Positions 1 through 5,652 are shown, counted from the first letter of the stretch. The stretch is DNA of 6,048 nt from an uncultured Desulfobacterium sp. (GCA_937124525.1 CAKZLA010000495.1:1-6048), one strand, 5' to 3'. Notes: generated from the letters alone by a model not told the origin. Numbers and translations: made by a program.

Positions 1-17
1 CCAGAAAGCAGCATACT

Positions 18-51
18 CTCTCCTGAATATTAACCCTTATTATCAGGAGAG
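18..51 (+). promoter_or_regulatory. Hairpin covering the integrase ribosome binding site
   Basis: CTCTCCTGA (18-26) and TCAGGAGAG (43-51) are a perfect 9-bp inverted repeat with a 16-nt loop. The downstream arm contains the Shine-Dalgarno sequence AGGAGA (45-50), which ends 5 nt before the ATG at 56. A transcript running in from outside would fold this stem and hide the site, a device known in other insertion sequences for limiting expression from external promoters. That role is inferred from geometry only. Confidence 0.6.
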
Positions 52-55
52 AAAA

Positions 56-732
56 ATGACACCATTAAGCAAACGTTTCCAGAATCATCTCACCTTTAAA
101 AGATTTTCGCCCAAAACTCATGAAGCCTACATAGGTGCCGTAAAAGGCCTTGCCAATCACTATCACAAAAGCCCGGATAAATTGTCGGATGAGCAGATTC
201 AAGACTATTTTGTGTACCTCCTTGAAGAGCGCAAATATGCCTGGAGCAGCTGTAATGTAATCTTTTGTGGAGTGAAACTATTCTATGAAGAGATACTGTC
301 CAGAGATACCAGGACAGTGATTCCTCCTCGTCCACGCCAAAAACAACTTCCTACTATTTTAAGCCAGGCTGATGTCAACAAACTGATCAATTCCTGTAAA
401 AATATGAAGCATCGCACACTCCTTCTCTGCGTTTATAGTGGCGGTTTAAGAGTGAGTGAGGCTGTTGCACTTCAGCCGGTTCATATTGAAAGATCTCGAA
501 TGATGATCCGGGTTGAGCAGGGTAAAGGGCGTAAAGATAGATACACAATTCTTTCATCACGTTTTTTATCGGAACTTGAAAAATATTGGCGGGAATATCG
601 GCCTGAAAAGTATATTTTTTTTGGTTCAGATAAAGCCAAACCCATGGCCATCGGCACTGCTCAGCAAATTTATTATCAAGCTAAAGACAGAGCCGGTATC
701 ACAAGAGGGCGTGTCATTCACACACTTCGACA
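56..732 (+). pseudogene. Tyrosine recombinase (integrase), 5' fragment disrupted by the RIT element
   Basis: This is the first 226 codons of a phage-type integrase, a tyrosine recombinase that cuts and rejoins DNA through a covalent 3'-phosphotyrosine. An N-terminal SAM-like core-binding domain spans about residues 1-85. The catalytic domain starts near residue 97. Arg132 lies in SGGLRVSEA, the beta-hairpin lysine is probably Lys157 in GKGRKDR, and HTLRH occupies residues 222-226. The reading frame then enters foreign sequence, adding Tyr-Val-Glu and a stop at 743-745. The 229-residue product thus lacks the second conserved His and the nucleophilic Tyr and should be inactive. The start at 56 is supported by AGGAGA at 45-50. 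The missing 3' part is at 4216-4408; joined precisely, the two give 289 residues, a normal length for a compact XerC/D-like integrase. In the intact element it would be coupled to the IS91 transposase. Confidence 0.9.
728..732 (+). repeat. CGACA junction direct repeat, left copy
   Basis: CGACA here is the last target sequence before the RIT element and is repeated in direct orientation at 4211-4215. It may be a 5-bp target duplication or the shared crossover sequence of a tyrosine recombinase. The latter mechanism normally generates no duplication, which favours a shared core. Confidence 0.7.
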
Positions 733-760
733 TTATGTTGAGTAAAGAATTATGCCAAGT
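728..760 (+). repeat. RIT left terminal inverted repeat (IRL)
   Basis: A 33-bp sequence begins CGACATTATGTTGAGTAAAG and matches the reverse complement of 4156-4188 at 30 of 33 positions. The mismatches are at the 11th base (T versus C) and the 28th-29th bases (CC versus TT). The outer CGACA is shared with the target integrase gene. Confidence 0.9.
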
Positions 761-838
761 ATTATTGACATCAAAACCTTATAATCTTTAAATTCTAATA
801 CGTTAGTAAGTTTGATTTTTTTTCCTACTCAACATAAT
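732..838. repeat. Subterminal inverted repeat at the RIT left end
   Basis: ATTATGTTGAGTA (732-744) recurs as its exact reverse complement, TACTCAACATAAT, at 826-838 (13 bp perfect, 81 bp apart). The outer copy is part of IRL. The inner copy lies just upstream of the first recombinase gene. Repeated motifs of this kind in an attachment region suggest several recombinase-binding arms; binding near the gene start could also repress transcription. Both roles are inferred. Confidence 0.75.
765..793 (+). promoter_or_regulatory. Putative promoter of the recombinase trio
   Basis: A perfect -35 hexamer TTGACA (765-770) is followed after 17 bp by TTAAAT (788-793, 4 of 6 to the -10 consensus). A better TATAAT (780-785) is present but only 9 bp from the -35, so it does not fit this pairing. 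Transcription would begin near 800, about 100 nt before the ATG at 902. This rests on pattern matching in AT-rich DNA. Confidence 0.35.
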
Positions 839-858
839 TCTAATTCTAATTCTAATTC
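835..858. repeat. Tandem hexamer TAATTC, four copies
   Basis: Four perfect consecutive copies of TAATTC run from 835 to 858, beginning inside the inner recombinase-site-like repeat (826-838) and lying in the leader of the first recombinase gene. Such a short perfect repeat is prone to slippage and so may vary in copy number between copies of the element. Confidence 0.85.
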
Positions 859-863
859 ATATT

Positions 864-896
864 CTTTCTTGTAGACTCTTTAATCAAGAAAGGAGG
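864..896 (+). promoter_or_regulatory. Ribosome binding site of ritA with adjoining hairpin
   Basis: AGGAGG (891-896) lies 5 nt before the ATG at 902 and decides that start. CTTTCTTG (864-871) and CAAGAAAG (885-892) form a perfect 8-bp stem with a 13-nt loop, whose downstream arm covers the first two bases of the Shine-Dalgarno. The occlusion is only partial, so a regulatory effect is less certain than for the hairpin at 18-51. Confidence 0.5.
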
Positions 897-901
897 AGAT
901 T

Positions 902-2122
902 ATGGGAAAAAAATTATCTCAAATTACATCTGCAAAGGCTAATGGTGGGCCATTGGGTCAACATATATCCTTATTCGCAGATAGGCTCCGGCAACAAGGG
1001 TATAGCAACACAACTTTGAAAAGCAAAATTGTGATTTTGAAACGTTTCTCTATGTGGCTTGGCTGCCAAGGTCAAACTTTAACAAACATAGATAAACAAA
1101 CAGTCATAGCTTTTTTTAAAGAACATCCACGGCCTGGATATGTCAGGCGTGGAGAGCTTGCTTGTCTGCTCAATTTATTAAAATATTTACATGAAATTGG
1201 CGTATTATCTACTCCTTCCGAAAAAACGACAAGTGTTTTGCAATGTCTTGTGGAGAGCTTTTCCCGATATCTGAAATATGAAAGAAGGCTTTCAGAGAGC
1301 ACGATTATCACCTATACTCGCATAGCATCACTTTTCCTTTCTCAAAATTCAGATAATCAAACTGAGGTTGATTTGTCTTGTCAAAAGGTGACGGAATTCA
1401 TATGCCAATCGGCACGCTTGAAGGCACCTCGATATACGTTGATAACGTCAGCGTTGAGGTCCTTATTACGCTATCTCTACCTCTCAGGCAAAACACCAAC
1501 AGACTTTTCTCCATCTGTGCCTACTGTAGCGGAATGGAAGCTTTCCCCTCTGCCTAAATTTCTCGGGGCAGAGCAAGTTGAAGCCATTCTGGCGGCTACC
1601 GATCATAGTTCTGAAGTAGGATTGCGTGACCATGCAATACTCCTCTTTTTGGCTCGTTTGGGACTGCGTGCTTGCGAAATCAAAAACATGCAGTTGGAGG
1701 ATATCCATTGGGAGCTTGGTCAGTTGACAGTACGGGGTAAAGGAGGACAGCAGGATTGCTTACCCCTTCAACAAGATGTTGGTGAAGCTCTCGCCAATTA
1801 CCTGCTGAATGGACGTCCCCGTTGCGCAACACGCAGAGTATTTATCCGTGCGAAGGCACCCCGGCAAGGATTTGCAACGTCCACAGCTGTTTGCAACGTT
1901 GTCCAGCGTGCTCTTGCTCGTGCCGGAATCAACATTGCTCGAAAAGGTGCACACTTATTGCGTCATTCTCTGGCCGTTCGAATGCTCGACGGTGGGGCCA
2001 CCCTGAATGAAATTGCCGAGGTATTACGTCATTGCTCTCCGATTACAACCGAAATTTACATGAAAGTTGATTTAGAATCTCTGGTTTCTCTTGCCCAGCC
2101 TTGGCCAGGAGGTGACGTATGA
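902..2122 (+). CDS. ritA: RIT tyrosine recombinase, first of trio (406 aa)
   Basis: This is a site-specific tyrosine recombinase with a long N-terminal region. Residues about 18-105 look like a first SAM-like core-binding segment (HISLFADRLRQQGYS). A second such segment follows at about 112-200 (LVESFSRYLKYERRLSESTI), so it appears to have two DNA-binding modules before the catalytic domain at about 217-390. Active-site residues are Arg256 in LGLRACEI, Lys280 in RGKGG, His351 and Arg354 in HLLRH, His377 in LRHCS and Tyr386 in TEIYMKVD, nine residues after His377 as usual. The start is supported by AGGAGG at 891-896. The stop overlaps the next gene by ATGA, implying co-translation. It is the largest of the trio because of the duplicated N-terminal module. 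Within RIT elements the three proteins are thought to act together at the inverted ends; which one performs which step is not known from sequence. The symbol follows RIT naming by position. Confidence 0.92.
   Translation: MGKKLSQITSAKANGGPLGQHISLFADRLRQQGYSNTTLKSKIVILKRFSMWLGCQGQTLTNIDKQTVIAFFKEHPRPGYVRRGELACLLNLLKYLHEIGVLSTPSEKTTSVLQCLVESFSRYLKYERRLSESTIITYTRIASLFLSQNSDNQTEVDLSCQKVTEFICQSARLKAPRYTLITSALRSLLRYLYLSGKTPTDFSPSVPTVAEWKLSPLPKFLGAEQVEAILAATDHSSEVGLRDHAILLFLARLGLRACEIKNMQLEDIHWELGQLTVRGKGGQQDCLPLQQDVGEALANYLLNGRPRCATRRVFIRAKAPRQGFATSTAVCNVVQRALARAGINIARKGAHLLRHSLAVRMLDGGATLNEIAEVLRHCSPITTEIYMKVDLESLVSLAQPWPGGDV
2107..2122 (+). promoter_or_regulatory. Strong ribosome binding site and ATGA coupling, ritA to ritB
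   Basis: AGGAGGTGA (2107-2115) is a full complement to the 3' end of 16S rRNA and lies inside the last codons of ritA, 6 nt before the ritB ATG at 2119. The ritA TGA (2120-2122) overlaps that ATG. This arrangement favours reinitiation and balanced output of the two proteins. Confidence 0.8.
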
Positions 2123-3051
2123 GCAAAATAGAAATAACCGTTCAGCAATATTTAAAAATGAGACGATCTTTGGGATTCAAACTGCTCAACGAAGGCTTCC
2201 TGCTTCCTCAATTTGTTGATTTTCTGCAACAACGAGGAAGTGATTTTATCACAGTTGACCTGTCTCTTGAATGGGCGATGCAGCCTCAAAAATGTTTACC
2301 TGCACACTGGGGCAGGCGACTTAGTATAATTCGGATCTTTGCATCGTATTGTAGTACCATAGACCCGCGTACCGAAATTCCATCTCAATATTTGCTTCCA
2401 CACCGTTACCATCGTAAAACACCATATATTTACAGCGATCAAGAAGTTCTCCACCTCCTTGAGGCTGCAGTAGATCTTTCCTCTCCTGTTGGATTAAGAG
2501 CAGCGACGTATGAAACTCTTTTCGGATTACTTTCTGCTACTGGAATGCGAATCGGTGAGACAATTAGCCTTGACATACAAGATGTAGACTTAACAAAAGG
2601 AATTTTAACTGTTCGGCATTCCAAATTCGGCAAGTCCCGCCTGCTTCCCATCCATAAATCCGTCCAATATAAACTCAAAGCTTATGAGTCTTTGAGAGAC
2701 CGAGTTATTGCGGTACCCAAGGCCCGGAGCTTCTTTATTTCCGAGGCCGGACATCGCCTAACTTACGGGATCGTCCGCCACACGTTCATTAAGTTGTCCC
2801 ATCAAATCGGATTGCGAAATTCTTTAGAAAAACATGGGCCCCGTTTGCATGATTTCCGCCATACTTTCACAGTAAAAACATTGTTGCGTTGGTATCAATC
2901 GAGTGTCAACGTTGAACAACGCATGCCTTATCTATCCACCTATCTCGGCCACAGACATGTTAAAGACACCTACTGGTATTTGACAGCTGTGCCTGAACTT
3001 TTAAAATTGGTTACTGATCGTTTGGATATTTTTAAAGGAGGGCTGCCATGA
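2119..3051 (+). CDS. ritB: RIT tyrosine recombinase, second of trio (310 aa)
   Basis: This is a tyrosine recombinase with a short N-terminal core-binding region (about 1-95) and a catalytic domain at about 105-300. Catalytic residues visible are Arg144 in TGMRIGE, a lysine in the hairpin segment HSKFGKSR (Lys169 or Lys172), His244 and Arg247 in HDFRH, His278 in LGHRH, and a tyrosine in DTYWYL. Of the two tyrosines there, Tyr287 has the normal nine-residue spacing from His278, with Tyr285 the alternative. The hairpin lysine context differs from the GKGxK of its two neighbours, and the TYWYLTAVPEL segment marks a separate subfamily from them. This agrees with RIT elements carrying three divergent recombinases rather than recent duplicates. 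It overlaps ritA and ritC by ATGA at both ends. All active-site residues are present, so it is probably functional. Confidence 0.92.
   Translation: MSKIEITVQQYLKMRRSLGFKLLNEGFLLPQFVDFLQQRGSDFITVDLSLEWAMQPQKCLPAHWGRRLSIIRIFASYCSTIDPRTEIPSQYLLPHRYHRKTPYIYSDQEVLHLLEAAVDLSSPVGLRAATYETLFGLLSATGMRIGETISLDIQDVDLTKGILTVRHSKFGKSRLLPIHKSVQYKLKAYESLRDRVIAVPKARSFFISEAGHRLTYGIVRHTFIKLSHQIGLRNSLEKHGPRLHDFRHTFTVKTLLRWYQSSVNVEQRMPYLSTYLGHRHVKDTYWYLTAVPELLKLVTDRLDIFKGGLP
3035..3051 (+). promoter_or_regulatory. Ribosome binding site and ATGA coupling, ritB to ritC
   Basis: AAGGAGG (3035-3041) precedes the ATG at 3048 by 6 nt. A second in-frame ATG follows at 3051; the spacing and the overlap with the ritB TGA (3049-3051) favour the first, but either would work. 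Confidence 0.75.
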
Positions 3052-4049
3052 TGGATACTTATCTTGGGTTTCTTGGTTTACTTCAAGCATTTTTTGTCGA
3101 ACGCCTCATGAAACAACGCCGAGCAAGTGCCACGACGATTGCAAGCTATCGAGATGCGTTTTGTCTACTTTTCAAGTTTGCGGAAGAGCGTTTGCGTAAA
3201 TCTCCTAACAATCTCACCTTGGAAGATCTACAGGCCCCTTTTATCGGTGCATTTCTTGATTGGCTGGAAGCTGAACGTGGCAATTCTATAAGAACTATAA
3301 ATGCGAGGCTGTCGGCCATTCATTCATTTTTCAAATACGCAGCATTTCGCGAACCTATGTACAGTGGGTTGATTCAACGGGTATTGGCAATTCCCGGAAA
3401 ACGCTCAGATCGAAGTCTTGTGGAGTACCTTACTATTGAAGAGGTAATTGTGCTTCTGTCTATTCCCGATGAATCCAAATGGACAGGGCGCCGGGATAAA
3501 ATACTTTTGCTCGTTGCCATACAGACAGGATTACGTGTTTCTGAACTTGTCAGTCTTAATAGAGAAGACGTCATTTGGGGTGACATTTCCCATGTAAGAT
3601 GCAAAGGCAAAGGGCGTAAAGAACGCTGTACACCACTTAGAAAAGAAGTCACTCAAGCATTGAAGGCATGGATGCGTGAAATCCCCAATCAGCCCTTAAG
3701 CCCACTTTTTCCAAACTCACGAAGGGTCAGATTGACGCGCAATGGCGTAGGTTACCTATTGAGTAAACATGTAGAAAATGCAAAAAGAAGATGTCCATCG
3801 CTGTATAAAAAGCGCGTTACTCCACATGTGCTGCGTCATACTGCTGCCATGAATCTTCTTCAACAAGGCGTTGACCGCTCAGTGATTGCCCTATGGCTTG
3901 GGCATGAAACAATGGAGACAGTCCAATGCTATATTCACGCAAACTTGCAGATGAAAGAGCTGGCACTTGCCAAGACAATCCCTCTGGATGTTATTCCCGG
4001 CAAATATCGACCGAACGACGAACTTCTGGAATTCCTTAAAAATCTTTAG
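3048..4049 (+). CDS. ritC: RIT tyrosine recombinase, third of trio (333 aa)
   Basis: This is a XerC/D-like tyrosine recombinase. The N-terminal SAM-like domain covers about residues 8-105 (including ASATTIASYRDAF and SIRTINARLSAIHSFFKYA), and the catalytic domain about 122-305. Active-site residues are Arg163 in TGLRVSEL, Lys188 in CKGKGRKE, His260 and Arg263 in HVLRH, His286 in WLGHE and Tyr295 in VQCYIHAN, nine residues after His286. The C-terminal tail beyond residue 305 is about 28 residues long and could contact a partner recombinase, as C-terminal segments do in XerC/XerD; that is inference. It is the last gene of the overlapping trio. Its stop is 36 nt before the inner copy of the right subterminal repeat, and no intrinsic terminator is evident. 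A full catalytic set in this third protein separates the element from Tn554-type trios. Confidence 0.92.
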   Translation: MMDTYLGFLGLLQAFFVERLMKQRRASATTIASYRDAFCLLFKFAEERLRKSPNNLTLEDLQAPFIGAFLDWLEAERGNSIRTINARLSAIHSFFKYAAFREPMYSGLIQRVLAIPGKRSDRSLVEYLTIEEVIVLLSIPDESKWTGRRDKILLLVAIQTGLRVSELVSLNREDVIWGDISHVRCKGKGRKERCTPLRKEVTQALKAWMREIPNQPLSPLFPNSRRVRLTRNGVGYLLSKHVENAKRRCPSLYKKRVTPHVLRHTAAMNLLQQGVDRSVIALWLGHETMETVQCYIHANLQMKELALAKTIPLDVIPGKYRPNDELLEFLKNL

Positions 4050-4084
4050 TTCTACGGAAGTCTTAACGTAAAGAACTCTTGTCC

Positions 4085-4171
4085 AAGAATTATGTTAAGT
4101 TGAATAAGAAAATTTATCCTAAAAAACAGTACTTTATTTTATTCAAAATGCTATCACTTAACATAATTCTT
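4085..4171. repeat. Subterminal inverted repeat at the RIT right end
   Basis: AAGAATTATGTTAAGT (4085-4100) and ACTTAACATAATTCTT (4156-4171) are a perfect 16-bp inverted pair; the outer copy is part of IRR. A second, inner pair, TTGAATAA (4100-4107) and TTATTCAA (4139-4146), is nested inside. The layout mirrors the left end and probably marks recombinase arm sites. The structure could also fold in RNA downstream of the third gene, but it lacks the GC stem and U tract of an intrinsic terminator. Confidence 0.75.
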
Positions 4172-4188
4172 TACTCAGCATAATGTCG
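4156..4188 (-). repeat. RIT right terminal inverted repeat (IRR)
   Basis: The reverse complement of this 33-bp stretch begins CGACATTATGCTGAGTAAAG and pairs with IRL at 728-760 (30 of 33). Unlike IRL it does not directly abut the interrupted gene: a further 27 bp (4189-4215) follow before integrase sequence resumes. Confidence 0.88.
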
Positions 4189-4215
4189 ATTATGTTCAGC
4201 TGAACATAATCGACA
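4184..4215. repeat. Perfect 32-bp palindrome at the RIT right terminus
   Basis: The halves TGTCGATTATGTTCAG (4184-4199) and CTGAACATAATCGACA (4200-4215) are exact reverse complements with no loop. The left half overlaps the outer 5 bp of IRR; the right half ends at the target junction. No counterpart exists outside IRL at the left end. Its arms resemble the recombinase-arm sequence ATTATGTTGAG of the left end (10 of 11), so it is probably part of the recombination site rather than a terminator. Confidence 0.85.
4211..4215 (+). repeat. CGACA junction direct repeat, right copy
   Basis: This is the right-hand copy of CGACA, immediately followed by CTGTTTTGCC, where the integrase frame resumes. 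The intact gene needs only one copy, so one belongs to the insertion event. Confidence 0.7.
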
Positions 4216-4408
4216 CTGTTTTGCCACTCATCTTATGGAACAAAAAGTTCAAATATATGCCATTAAACGCATGATGGGGCATGTTGCCCTTTCCACTACC
4301 GCCGGATATATGCATGTGTCAGATGAATTTATCTCCACCATCAAAAGTCCGCTTGACTTTTTGGAAATGGAGATGGATCAGGCAAGTAAGACAGGAAAGA
4401 TTCAATGA
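4216..4408 (+). pseudogene. Tyrosine recombinase (integrase), 3' fragment
   Basis: This is the continuation of the gene broken at 732. Read from 4217 it gives CFATHLMEQKVQIYAIKRMM and continues with GHVALSTTAGYMHVSDEF to the stop at 4406-4408. In the rebuilt protein these are residues 227-289, with the second conserved His at 248 (MGHV) and the nucleophile Tyr257 (AGYMH), again nine residues apart. The bases at 731-732 plus 4216 form the His226 codon CAC. The stop overlaps the transposase start in an ATGA. An in-frame ATG at 4235 could start a 57-residue remnant, but no good ribosome binding site precedes it. If translated, the remnant would have no catalytic Arg. It might still help coupling to the transposase. 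Confidence 0.9.
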
Positions 4409-5652
4409 GTATAGATGGCTGCGAGACAAGCAGCCCAACCAGCAAACCTGCCATTGAAGTCGCTGACATTTTTAGAAAACATGGCAAAGATTTTTTAAAC
4501 AAATACTCTGCTTCTCCTGAACAGGTTGGGGTTATCAACCAGATCATTACCTGCCGGACAGCGGCTCAAGGAGGGCATGTTGAGTTCTGCGACAGTTGCG
4601 GCCATACCCAAAATGCCTATAACTCCTGTAGAAACCGTCACTGCCCCAAATGCCAGACCATGGCAAAGGAGGATTGGCTGAACAACCGGAAAGCAGAATT
4701 ATTACCGGTACCTTATTTTCATCTGGTGTTTACCCTGCCCCATGAACTGAATCCTCTCATATTGTGCAATATGGAGGCTTTGCTTTCCCTGTTGTTTTTT
4801 TCCGTCAACGAGGTCATCAAAGCATTTGCAGCAGATCCCCAGTGGCGCCTTGAGGGCAATCCCGGTTTCATAGGGGTTCTTCATACATGGAGCCAGACCC
4901 TCCTTGATCACTTTCATCTCCATTGTCTGGTTCCGGGGGGTGTACTTGCCAGTGACAAGTCCACATGGACATCGTCAAAAACCAATTATTTATTCAGAAC
5001 AGACTCCCTGATGCTGGCATTTAAGAATGTTTATATCAAGGGGTTGAAAGAGCTAAAAGATTCAGGAAAATTAATATTTCCCGGCAATACAGTCAAGTAT
5101 GAAAACGATTCTGAGTTTCATCGACTCATCAATAAAATTGCAAAGAAAAAATGGTGTGGCTATGCAAAAGCACCCTTTTCCGGCCCGGAAAAAGTTCTTG
5201 AGTATCTTGGGCGATACACCCACAGGGTCGCCATCTCAAATTACCGTATCCAGTCCATGGAAGACGGAAAAGTGACTTTCAGTTGGAAAGATAGATCCGA
5301 TGAGAACAAAACAAAATTCATGACACTTGATGGTGAAGAGTTCATGCGCAGATTTTTGTTGCATGTTCTTCCCAAAGGCTTTAGAAAAATTCGCTATTTC
5401 GGCTTCCTTTCACCAAGATACAAAACCGAAAATATCAGAATTATCAGGGAATTGATTGGAAAAAACGGAGATGTTTTTATCCCTCCTGAAAAGGAAACTA
5501 CAGAAAAAATGATGCGCAGATTGACAGGAAAAGAGATCAACTGCTGTCCGGCATGCATGAAAGGACGCATGATTCAGGTGTATACCCTGGAGCCTGCTTA
5601 TTACGACTACATTGTTCCACGCAGAAAAAAAGAGGTGTGCAATACATCATAA
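4405..5652 (+). CDS. tnpA: IS91-family HUH transposase (415 aa)
   Basis: This is a rolling-circle transposase that nicks one strand at the element's origin end and becomes joined to the 5' phosphate through tyrosine. An N-terminal zinc-binding domain has Cys62 and Cys65 (FCDSCG), Cys75, and His79, Cys80 and Cys83 (HCPKC). The HUH metal-binding motif is His171-Leu-His173 within DHFHLHCLVPGG. The paired tyrosines are Tyr267 and Tyr271 in YLGRYTHRVAISN, the two-tyrosine signature of the family. The conserved segment HVLPKGFRKIRYFGFLSP follows at 320-337, and a CCPAC cluster at 380-384 may bind another metal. The length fits full-length IS91 transposases (about 400 residues), and no lesion is visible. 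AGGAAAG at 4393-4399 serves as ribosome binding site. Expression was probably coupled to the upstream integrase through ATGA, so the RIT insertion is expected to reduce it unless transcription reads out of the RIT element. Confidence 0.95.
   Translation: MSIDGCETSSPTSKPAIEVADIFRKHGKDFLNKYSASPEQVGVINQIITCRTAAQGGHVEFCDSCGHTQNAYNSCRNRHCPKCQTMAKEDWLNNRKAELLPVPYFHLVFTLPHELNPLILCNMEALLSLLFFSVNEVIKAFAADPQWRLEGNPGFIGVLHTWSQTLLDHFHLHCLVPGGVLASDKSTWTSSKTNYLFRTDSLMLAFKNVYIKGLKELKDSGKLIFPGNTVKYENDSEFHRLINKIAKKKWCGYAKAPFSGPEKVLEYLGRYTHRVAISNYRIQSMEDGKVTFSWKDRSDENKTKFMTLDGEEFMRRFLLHVLPKGFRKIRYFGFLSPRYKTENIRIIRELIGKNGDVFIPPEKETTEKMMRRLTGKEINCCPACMKGRMIQVYTLEPAYYDYIVPRRKKEVCNTS

Larger units (their letters stand above)
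733..4215 (+). mobile_element. RIT (recombinase in trio) element
   Basis: Three adjacent, same-strand, overlapping tyrosine recombinase genes (902-4049) lie between inverted repeats, the defining layout of RIT elements. The boundaries come from reconstruction of the target: deleting 733-4215 restores an uninterrupted integrase frame ending exactly in the ATGA overlap with the transposase. CGACA occurs at both junctions, so the exact breakpoint could lie anywhere within those 5 bp. No passenger gene is present; 733-901 and 4050-4215 are noncoding ends. All three recombinases look intact, so the element may still be active. Alternatives are a Tn554-like trio, in which the third protein is not a tyrosine recombinase, or an unrelated integrase cluster. 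The complete active site in the third protein favours RIT. Confidence 0.9.
1..5652 (+). mobile_element. IS91-like element with integrase plus HUH transposase, interrupted by a RIT element (outer ends not defined)
   Basis: Two genes of the outer element are seen in the same orientation: an integrase in two pieces (56-732 and 4216-4408) and an IS91-family transposase (4405-5652). They share an ATGA overlap, which indicates one transcription and translation unit. IS91-family elements transpose by a rolling-circle mechanism, lack ordinary terminal inverted repeats and do not duplicate their target, so the ends are hard to see. I could not find the terminus upstream of base 1. I also found no GAAC or CAAG tetranucleotide (the usual IS91 flank at the origin end) after 5652. 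The coordinates given are therefore only the window start and the transposase stop. Integrase-like genes upstream of IS91-type transposases are known in parts of the family; their role is not established. Confidence 0.6.

Noticed and set aside
780..785. Perfect TATAAT considered as the -10 of the trio promoter
   Set aside because: No -35-like hexamer lies about 17 bp upstream (757-762 does not match), and the TTGACA at 765 is only 9 bp away. It could still act with an activator, but sequence alone does not support it.
513..791. Open frame of 92 residues on the + strand across the left RIT junction
   Set aside because: It is an out-of-frame shadow of the integrase and crosses the insertion boundary, so it cannot be an original gene of either element.
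835..858. TAATTC repeats considered as a CRISPR array or plasmid iterons
   Set aside because: The unit is only 6 bp with no spacers, and there are no cas or replication genes nearby. It is a simple tandem repeat.
1072..3652. Several antisense and alternate-frame open frames of 62-92 residues within the recombinase trio
   Set aside because: They lie wholly inside well-supported recombinase genes with complete catalytic motifs, and none has a domain or leader of its own.
902..4049. Trio considered as a Tn554-like tnpABC operon
   Set aside because: In Tn554 the third gene is not a tyrosine recombinase, whereas here all three proteins have the full catalytic set and the ends are extended inverted repeats, which fits RIT elements.
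4184..4215. Palindrome considered as a transcription terminator
   Set aside because: It has no loop, no GC-rich stem and no following T tract, and it shares arm sequences with the element's recombination ends.
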